Origin: Utricularia gibba
Lineage: Eukaryota; Streptophyta; Magnoliopsida; Lamiales; Lentibulariaceae
Reading direction: 5' to 3'
Length of the DNA: 64,000 bases
Assembly: GCA_002189035.1 (NCBI GenBank)
Contig: CM007991.1
Span: 3,162,001-3,226,000 of the forward strand
Under the pieces are notes generated by a model, which was not told the DNA's origin, searched no databases, and worked only from the letters and a program-made list of their open reading frames with translations. Both the position numbers and the translations under genes were made by a program. Shown one piece after another: positions 56,506 to 64,000 of this stretch (positions are counted from its first letter, which is position 1; each line of letters begins with the position of its first letter).

Positions 56506-57552
56506 AACCAATTCTTCCCTATATCCCATCGAACGGACTCAGCGCTCCTCCCCCAAGTTATAATGAAAAAGCGAGAGGAAGCTTGTAGTTGTTGAGAAAA
56601 ATGACGATTGCCAAGTCAAGGTCGGCTCTTCAGCCCCAGAAAAAAACCATGGGTGAGTCGAGTCAACCATCTCTTTCATGTAACTGCGTAATGTAACGTA
56701 AAGCCTAAGGCGTACGCGGACTTGTTTTTCAGAATGTTTCGGTTCAGCAAGCCACCGTGAAACAGAACACGCAGTCACCGCGGCAACCTTTTTTTCCTTT
56801 TCGTTTCTTTTATTATTAAAAAAACGAAAATACCAATTTCGGGGAATTTCAGGATGGTTCAATGATAGTAAATAGTAATATAAAAATTTTAATCATATTT
56901 TTAAAAAATAAATTGTAATTTAATTTAAAATGAAATGAATAATTTAAAAACTAATATCGAATTAATACATTGGATTTCCAAATATTAGCGTTTTCTTCTT
57001 TCATATCTATTATTAAAATATCGTGTGTATTAAATAATATCATGACGAATTTGAAAAGGAATGTGTTTTGTTGCGAAATAATTAATTAAATTAAATTAAA
57101 TTAAAAATCATGATATGAAATATATAATTAAAATATTAAATATTAAATATATAATTATCTATTAATATTAAATATTCTTGTGGGTAAGAATATCAGTCTT
57201 TAGAAAATATCATAAATTGGATAGGATAAATATCACGTTTTGAAAAATATCATAAATTTATCATTTATTATAGTACACAATATATCATCATAAATCCAAA
57301 ATTTTATTTCGGATCTGAACTCATTTTAATGATTATTCGCTACATATTGCGTTACGGCGAGATGTGCAATTTACTCATATATATTTACTGAAATATGTTT
57401 TATCTTATCATATTATTTACCCTAAATACCCTGAAAATTATTTTTACTATTCGTCGAGTGAAAAACCTTGCAAAAACAGAGAGCCTTTATTTTGGAACTA
57501 AGACTGAGAGTACGGAGGCACACTCCCTCCCCTTGCCCCGGCGACAACGAAC
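56506..57552. other. 1-kb AT-rich spacer
   Basis: Promoter of aspartyl protease copy 2 (right of 56505) and 3' side of the reductase gene. From 56870 to 57460 the sequence is very AT-rich with short ATTAA repeats. No coding frame or repeat ends recognised. Confidence 0.45.
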
Positions 57553-58679
57553 TCAGCCGTTGACGATGGTCCCGCCGTTGGGGTGGATGACTTGGCCGGT
57601 GATATACGACGAGTCTGCGTTGGAAGCGAGAAACACGTACGACGGAGCCACCTCAATCGGCTGTCCGGCCCTCTTCATCGGCACCTCTTTCCCGAATTGT
57701 GCCGTCTTCTCCTCCCCGAACGAGGCTGGGATCAACGGCGTCCAGATTGGACCCGGCGCCACACCGTTCACGCGTATTCCTTTCCCGGCGAGTTGCAGCG
57801 CCAGCCCTCGGATGAACGCCACGATTGCTCCTTTTGTGGATGTGTAATCCAGCAACGAAGGGTTCCCTTTGTACGCGTTAACCGACGTCGTATTGATGAT
57901 CGAACTCCCCTCCTTCATATGCTTCAGCGCATGCCTGCAGAGAAGTTTGAGATTCGATACTCTGTTTTTAGGGCAAATTTGGATCAGTAATGTTACCTGG
58001 TGGTGAAGAAGTAGGAGAAAATGTTGGTCCGGAAGACTCTCTCGAGGCGGGGCTCATCGATCTCCTCCACGGAGACGGATTCGTATTGCTCGGCGGCGTT
58101 ATTGACGAGAATGTCGATGCGGCCGAAGCTGTTGACCACCTCCTCCACGACCCCTCTGCAATTCTCATCGTACCCCAAATCGGCGGCCACGCAGATGGGC
58201 TCCTTGGCGTCCCCATGCTTGGCCTTCCTCAGAATCTCCAGTGTCTCTTCAGCGTCCTTATCTTCCTGCCCTTTCACGTAAGTGAATGCCACAGACGCGC
58301 CCTCCAGCGCGAAGCAGTGTGCCACCGCGCGCCCGATTCCGGAGTCGCCGCCGGTAACCAGAGCGACCATCCCCTGCAATTATGAAACGAAAAAGGTGTA
58401 GCACTATGTGAAGGCGAACGCTGTTGTAACAAAATTACACACCTTAAGCTTGTTTGCAGGGTTGTACTCAGATGCTGAGTGCTGAGGAGACGGCTCCATG
58501 ATATGCTCTTTTCCGGGCTGGGCTTCCTGCTTCTGAGGAGGGAATGTTTGGTCTCCCGTCGCCATTGATCTCAAGATAAGCTTCCGGTGGGCGGTAACGA
58601 AATGCGACCTTTGAGGGAAGCCAGTGATGAAGCGATGAGAAATTGATGAAACAGAGGCGATTATGATGCCGACCGACAT
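57553..58679 (-). CDS. Short-chain dehydrogenase/reductase, NADPH-dependent aldehyde reductase (ChlADR/GRD type)
   Basis: Three exons: 58679-58443, 58373-57997, 57934-57553; 331 residues. A classical SDR that detoxifies reactive aldehydes with NADPH; relatives are annotated as glucose and ribitol dehydrogenase homologues. Visible: coenzyme motif [20 protein letters not shown], structural NNAA ([10 protein letters not shown]), catalytic Ser with Y-x-x-x-K ([10 protein letters not shown] ... [10 protein letters not shown]), and the GPIWTPLIP loop. Upstream of the conserved [13 protein letters not shown] segment is a basic, Ser-rich stretch ([20 protein letters not shown]...) that could be a chloroplast transit peptide. 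A second in-frame ATG at 58565 would omit it; a TATA-like box at 58706-58714 fits that start better. From memory it resembles At1g54870 and At3g05260. Confidence 0.9.
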
Positions 58680-58705
58680 AGCATGAATCAGCAGCAACGG
58701 TAGAG

Positions 58706-58714
58706 ATATATATT
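58706..58714 (-). promoter_or_regulatory. TATA-like box of the reductase gene
   Basis: AATATATAT on the minus strand. Transcription would start about 25-30 bases on, almost at the first ATG (58679), leaving the second ATG (58565) with a normal leader. Confidence 0.4.
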
Positions 58715-58971
58715 CACAAACCAATCGCCGGCTCCGTTGCATGTGGTTTGACGTGGTGGCCGGGAATGAGTGAAACGTGCAGCGTCGCTCGAACGCGACG
58801 GTGGAGAAGTGCCAGGTGTTCGTACACAACGATTTCGCCGCACAAATTACTTTTGCTTTAATTTTTTCCGATCGTTTATCAATTGCTTTGTGCAGATCCA
58901 CATTGTGGCAATAGAAATCATCATGTGACTACCAAAATTTCCCAACCATGGAGTGTATCATGCTCTGAAGA

Positions 58972-60483
58972 TCAATACAAGTCGTCTCCGCCGGGGACCC
59001 ATCTGTCATCTCGGCCGGAATCGGCATAATGTTGTTGCCGTCGATGACCTTCTTCTTCCTCATCTTCATCTCTATACCTATCATATCTTCTTCTCCGCTT
59101 CTCCGATGAAGAATGCCTCCTTTCCTCATGCCTGTGCCATTCCCTATCATGCTTCTTCTGGCGCCCCTCATCGGCATATCTTCTACCACGGATTCCGTCA
59201 CCCGGATCTTCGTCATGCTTGCTACTGCGAACTGGAGATCTATCTCGCTTTAGTTCCTGATGTTCATCAGCTTCAGCATTTTCCCTTTTCCTTCTGGGAG
59301 GGGATGGGATCTGATTCATTGAAAACCTTTCATTTCAGTTCACCCCGGAGAACCAACTGCACACAAGACCACACATACCTCAAAGCGTGACATGTATCTT
59401 TCCGGCGGAGGGGAATGCCGAGCCTCTTTAGGTCATCAAAGGGAATTTCCTTCCTGCTCTCAAGTAAAAGCATCAGCAGTAAGCAGGTCAAATATCAAAG
59501 CTTTGGTTCAGTGTAGTCAGTAAAGCAATGTACAAGCAACACAATGGCAACTTACAGGGGGGCTCGGAAGGGTCGTTCTCGTCCTCCGAACCGGAGTTGT
59601 CCTGATTCTTTCTTGCCACCAAGACCACCTCCTGTCGATCGGAATGAAGAAGGTGAAAACCAGGGAGGCTTTCAAAATATGGTGAGAGTGAAGTTGGGGT
59701 TACCCAGCCTTCTAGGTATCCAGCCAGGCATCAACTGTTGCCTGTTGTAGTCAACTATGATTTCAGAATCATCAATACGAGTATGATGAGCATCCTGCGA
59801 AAGCACAAAACTCTGATCTAAGCAACTCCCTCATCACCCATGTTTAGCAAGAGAGACGCACCTTGTATGCTCGGCGCATTTCTTTCTCTGTTTCAAACTC
59901 AACGAATGCATAGCCACGCGATGCACCGGTAACTGCATTGTAAAACGATTGGAGGTGCAAGAAGACGAAAAGAATCAAGCATGGGCAACAGGAGAAGATC
60001 GTGAGAGAAGAGGTACCTATGTGCCTCACCAACCGCAAGTTCTTAACTCTGCCATATTGATCCATAGCCTGTCATTGTAAACAAAACAGTTCATTTCCTC
60101 GCAATGCCGAAACATATCAGCTGGTACGCCCAAAGGCGATACAAAAAAGTACCTTCCGGAGAGTCACTTCGGTAGTTAGAGGCGACAAACGAGCGACGAA
60201 TAGAGTACAGTAGGGATCTCCGGTAGCTTTCAAGTCGCCGAAGGGATCATCTGCACAAATGAGAAAATAAGCACTCGCTCCCTCCAGCATATGAAACATC
60301 TAAGAGAGACGCAGGGCGTGATCAATTACAGAGACCGGCGTTCGAGCAAAGAGAAGCCCGATAAACAGCGTTGTCGTGGGGAAGAATATCGGTTCCGTCG
60401 ATACTTCCAGCTTGGATAGGATGGTAGGTCTTCGCATAAAATACTGCATCCAGACTCCCACCGCCCCCGCCGCCGCGCCTCAT
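58972..60483 (-). CDS. SNRNP35: U11/U12 snRNP 35 kDa protein (minor spliceosome), frameshifted in this sequence
   Basis: Eight exons: 60483-60330, 60250-60153, 60068-60017, 59932-59862, 59794-59704, 59631-59556, 59453-59379, 59310-58972. Component of the U11/U12 di-snRNP that recognises U12-type introns; structural counterpart of U1-70K. The head [20 protein letters not shown] and [20 protein letters not shown] match the family, followed by an RRM (RNP2 [12 protein letters not shown]1 [11 protein letters not shown]) and the [20 protein letters not shown] signature, then an Arg/Glu/Asp-rich tail. Exon 7 is one base short: G4 at 59410-59413 (C4 on the coding strand) where C5 gives [15 protein letters not shown] and joins exon 8 in phase. 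Its first ATG lies 275 bases from that of RPB12. Confidence 0.88.
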
Positions 60484-60757
60484 TTCAAAAGTTATGCTTC
60501 AATCTGGAGAGCAGAAGCCCATCATATCCAATCCGATTGACGGCGATGAACTCAGGTGACACTGGTGCTCACTGGTTGTGATTTTCAGAAATTGATTAGC
60601 GAATTGGCATAAAATTGGGATTTCTAAATTGGGCTGCCCTAGTATCGGAAGCCCAATAAACGGCGTCGTTCCCAGAAACAAAAAGACCACTACTCCTATT
60701 TCAGTCAGCAACTCACCAAGATCAGATTTTTGACGCAAACCAACGCGGCGAGTTGTG
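60484..60757. promoter_or_regulatory. Shared short bidirectional promoter
   Basis: 274 bases between diverging ATGs of the U11/U12-35K gene (-) and the RPB12-like gene (+). TGGGCT at 60629-60634 and its mirror AGCCCA at 60650-60655 are site II-like and placed centrally. Confidence 0.55.
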
Positions 60758-61462
60758 ATGGATGGCCGAACTCAGCCAACTAACAGCCACGACGTATACA
60801 TATGTGCAGGTATGTGGAAGTCTTCATACCTTGTGTAGTAATTCCCTGTGTGCAAGAAAGATGAGTGAGTCATGTCCAGATTGCGGGCACGAGAACAGGC
60901 TTAATCTTGTGGAGAGACTAAAGCGAGGGGAGTTGATTCGCATCCAGTGCGCTTCATGTCAATTTCGTGTCCTCTACAAGAAGCGGACTCGCAAAAGTAA
61001 GTAACTACTTTTAACATTGTGCTACATTGCTTGATTAAGCTTGGAAGATATGATGAAGCAATGACTGTAGCGTGTGCTTTATATATTAAAAAAAAATGCT
61101 AGCTTTGTATCTGCGGTGCAATTAATGGTCTGAGAGACAATGAATTATCTGCTTTATATAAAGAATGTTTTTTTTAGTACCTCCCCCCAATCAGCCGATG
61201 ATGGGAATGCGAACCCTAAAAAACTCTGTAGCTGATTCTTAGGGGTCCAACGCTTTTGGTTCTTTTGCTTGTTGCTCGGGTAGAAGTGGATGCTGAGATG
61301 ATTGAATTTAGTTCTTTTATGAAATTTCTTGTTTTCAGACCATGGGATATGATGCTCCCTTCATCTATGTGTTGAATTGCTTTTTACACGGCACTCTTCG
61401 TACTGTTTCTCATGTTTTGCAACGCTGAAACCGATGCAGTTGTGCATTATGAAGCTGTTTAA
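60758..61462 (+). CDS. RPB12: RNA polymerase subunit 12-like zinc-ribbon protein
   Basis: Three exons: 60758-60809, 60880-60996, 61440-61462; 63 residues. RPB12 (RPABC4) is a small zinc-binding subunit shared by RNA polymerases I, II and III. The reading VYICADCGHEN, then CASCQFRVLYKKRTRK and the last exon IVHYEAV match canonical RPB12 (VCGDCGQEN, CGYRILYKKRTRR, VVQYEAR). The second splice acceptor (TGTCCAG at 60873-60879) was chosen because it joins Y-I-C-A to D-C-G-H-E-N. An alternative using ATGs at 60762 and 60870 makes a longer N-terminus but breaks the Cys-x-x-Cys fit. Compared with the usual 51 residues, about eight extra residues lie between the two Cys pairs. Confidence 0.75.
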
Positions 61463-61784
61463 GCACCTGTAGAAAGCCACGGAATGCACCAGTTGGATGG
61501 TGATTACTTCTGATGATGAAATGCAGCTTGTTGTTCGTAGCCTGAGCCTTTGTGTGACCTGATCTATATGTACTGCAAGTATATGGAGTCCTATTCAAAC
61601 AACTAGACATCTTTCTGATCAAGTTTCCTTGTCTCAGTTATCTCATTTTCAATACTGCAAGTATATGAAGTTCATTACAAACTTTGAATTCTATGAGGAA
61701 AACATGCGTTAGTGCCCTATAACACTTCAGACATACACACCAACAGGAAGGGAGTTTACAACTAACCAGGCATGAAGATGAAAG
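61463..61784. other. Convergent 3' region RPB12 / kinesin
   Basis: 322 bases between facing stops, holding both 3' untranslated regions. Nothing else recognised. Confidence 0.5.
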
Positions 61785-63954
61785 CTATGGCAGGAATGAG
61801 TTCCTTTTGTTCCTCATGGCCTTCATCTTCAGTGGACTCCAAACCAAATGTTTCTTCCGCTTCCATCCTACAGGAGGGCTCCCTCTGAATTTACTACTCA
61901 AACGACTGAGGGGTGTTCCCTCAGCCATTTTCAACAGGGGAGAAGAAACTACTGCAGAACTTCTCCAAACTCTGTGTGGATCACAAGCAACTGATTGCCG
62001 CCGAGTGACACCTTCCTGCCTTGAGTTGTGAAGTGGGGTTAAAAAGCTTGGTTGCATGGTTGTAGCAATAGAGGCCCGTCTTCTAGGCTGGAAAGCTTGA
62101 GATGCTGCCGCTGTGGTTGTAGGCTGTGCAACAAAGGAACCTCTTCGTGCTTGTAGACTTGGCCTTGCTGTGTTTTTCATCATGAATGGTCTTGGTCCAT
62201 TCTCTTTCCCTTCAGGTACAGTAGGCAGGAAGGAAGCTCTGCTTGTCCTTGAAGTAGAGGAAGGCATGGCGTTTGAGATTCTTCTAAGTGGGATCCTTGC
62301 GGTGAATGGAGCCAGTGGTGGCTTTTTGGCTGTCGAATTCCTTGCACCTTGATTGGGTTTCGAGGACTGAACAGATATCGAAGCTAAAGCTCGGTTTTCC
62401 ACTTTTAATCTTGTTTTCCTTTCCTCAACCAACTGGCTCTCCAGATCTCTTACCTTAGGATGGGCAATATCAAGCAAACCATGCGTAAGTGAAGTGATAA
62501 TCTCTACTGGTTTCTATAGAAGCATCGTTCCATACCTTCTCCTGAAGATTCTTGCAAATGTGATCTCTGGCAGCAAGTCGTAGCTGCAAAGAGTGAACAT
62601 TCTCCTGCAGTCGCTTTATCTCCTTGTCATCAACTTTTGCCTTTTCAGCCTGCATACAATCATCAAAACAACCGATGAGCAAGCCATGTTTTCCTTCTCA
62701 TCACGGGAAGCTGGAATTTTTATTTCATACTAGCTGCTTATATTTTGCAAGTTCAGCATGATCCGGCTGCCGTCGAGCTGGACCCTGCTCAATTCCTCGG
62801 ACGCGACTTGCGAAATTCAAGGAGCAAAGGGTTTCCCCAAGATCTGACAAGTTGGGGCTGATTTGGACAAACATCAAAGTCTTACAATCTCCACCTGCAC
62901 AGTTGAGGCTCATTTAGAAATGGTACCCCAGACGAACTTAAAAGTTGACCTTGCTGGCTCACCTAGAGAGCTTTGCAGCAAATGTGTAAGTTTGGAGTTC
63001 CTGTTGGATCCAGAAATGGGTTATCCTCAATGGCAGCTGTATCAAAAATCATGAATACTTGGCAAGAAACGGAACCTGTAAGGAACATGAGATGATTTCG
63101 AAGCCAGAGCAGAGATCACATCTCCAAGGGCTGATAATGATTTGTTGATGAACTGAGATTCTTTGAGCCGATCACCCTCTACTTCAGTCCTACTTACACG
63201 CTCACTTCCAGCCAAGTCAACCAGCCACAAATGACTTTTTGTTCTATGCCCATCCAGTAAATCTTCTGCAACAACAGTCACCCGCAACAAGCTGCAGCAG
63301 AATCAAGGGTGTGACAAATTCATATATAATCATATATCATGTATTTTACTTTCTAAATCATACGAAAAGAAAAAGAGGAAAGGCACATATTCCGGCAGTG
63401 TGTTCCTGTAAATTACCAATGAGAGCGACTGCTGAGTTCATTTGCATTAGTTGAGCCAACAGACCTCGCTTGGCTTCCAGATTTCAGAAGACCCCAAATT
63501 TCATCTGTATTGAAAACACGTGCTTCTGTAAGTCCACGTACTTCCTGAGTACCCTCAGCTGATTGCTTTATCTCCAGCCTTCGTTTAAAGAGAATTAACA
63601 CTGTTCAGATGCTCACTACCGAGACAGAAGACAAGCCATAACTATTCAAGGGAATTCACCGAGACGACGCTTACTTCTTTTGGGGCTGGTTTGAGCAGTC
63701 AACCAGCAGATCCCTGATCTTTTCGTTGTAAACTTCTAACATACTCACAAACAAATCGCATCTCACAATATTGCTTCTTTCCTCAGATATTTTAAACAGC
63801 ATTTCCAAAGTTCTGTAGTTCACTCCTCTATTCCCCGGCGCCCCTTCCATTGTGTATGTTTTTCCAGAACCAGTCTGTCCATAGGCAAATATGCATACGT
63901 TGTAACCATCCAAAACAGAGCTCACTAGAGGCCGTATTTGAGCAAAGACAACAT
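61785..63954 (-). CDS. KIN-14 family kinesin, 3' part (5' end beyond the window)
   Basis: Seven exons in the window: 63954-63675, 63578-63417, 63291-63076, 63000-62963, 62894-62731, 62649-62536, 62453-61785. A microtubule motor: nucleotide pocket [13 protein letters not shown], switch I NELSSRSH, switch II DLAGSE, and the microtubule-binding helix region [17 protein letters not shown]. After the motor come a coiled coil ([20 protein letters not shown]) and a long basic Ser/Pro tail. A motor followed by a C-terminal tail with an end like [15 protein letters not shown] suits the KIN-14 subgroup of At2g22610/At1g72250 (KIN-14Q/R type). Upstream of 63954 the frame begins in phase 1 after an acceptor, so earlier exons lie past 64000. 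Confidence 0.92.
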
Positions 63955-64000
63955 CTGCATAATGTAAAGACACAATGATTAGCATCGTGACGAGTTCAGT

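Noticed and set aside
60762-61004. RPB12-like read as one continuous 80-residue frame
   Set aside because: It reads through an intron and ends at the exon 2 donor; splicing as given recovers both Cys pairs and the conserved IVHYEAV end.

Overview
The window is nuclear DNA of a flowering plant. It is dense with intron-containing genes (about 22 in 64 kb), most introns are GT-AG and 70-400 bases long, promoters carry clusters of GGCCCA/TGGGCC (TCP site II type), and every recognisable protein is of a plant family: plastid sugar-phosphate transporter, phytocyanin-like protein, ATG18/BCAS3 protein, LEA14, pectate lyase, KIN-14 kinesin. The order GPT - TBC - eIF1 - ATG18 - H2A - ORRM2 recalls, from memory, the Arabidopsis block from At5g54800 down to At5g54580, which favours a eudicot or related angiosperm. 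I cannot name the species. Exon boundaries were derived by hand from splice sites, frame continuity and family knowledge.

Layout. 1-30 kb: GPT translocator (-), ENODL phytocyanin (-), TBC Rab-GAP (+), eIF1/SUI1 (-), four-unit polyubiquitin (-), an unassigned PPR-like mitochondrial protein (+), a 20-exon chorein/BLTP3-type lipid-transfer protein (-), ATG18/BCAS3 protein (+), histone H2A (-), LEA14 (+), ORRM2-type RRM protein (-), mitochondrial ribosomal S18 (-). 30-47 kb: pectate lyase (-), a 2.6-kb AT-rich spacer, GBA2-type glucosylceramidase (+, 18 exons), PRP40C splicing/elongation protein (-, 14 exons). 47-64 kb: CCX cation/calcium exchanger (+), signal peptidase subunit SPC3 (+), two tandem A1 aspartyl proteases (-), a GRD/ChlADR-type short-chain reductase (-), U11/U12-35K minor-spliceosome protein (-), an RPB12-like RNA polymerase subunit (+), and the 3' part of a KIN-14 kinesin (-) running off the right edge.

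The genes are ordinary housekeeping and family genes and do not form one operon-like system. Themes recur: RNA processing (PRP40C, U11/U12-35K, RPB12, ORRM2) and membrane lipid or trafficking functions (BLTP3-type, ATG18, TBC, GBA2, SPC3).

The most notable result of reading all exons is that five otherwise intact genes (GPT, BLTP3-type, S18, the second aspartyl protease, U11/U12-35K) each lack exactly one base beside a short G or C run, breaking the frame. The aspartyl protease case is proven against its neighbouring duplicate. The shared pattern points to consensus (homopolymer) errors in the assembly rather than five real mutations. I found no convincing mobile element, tRNA, rRNA or CRISPR array, and no system that looks wholly undescribed.
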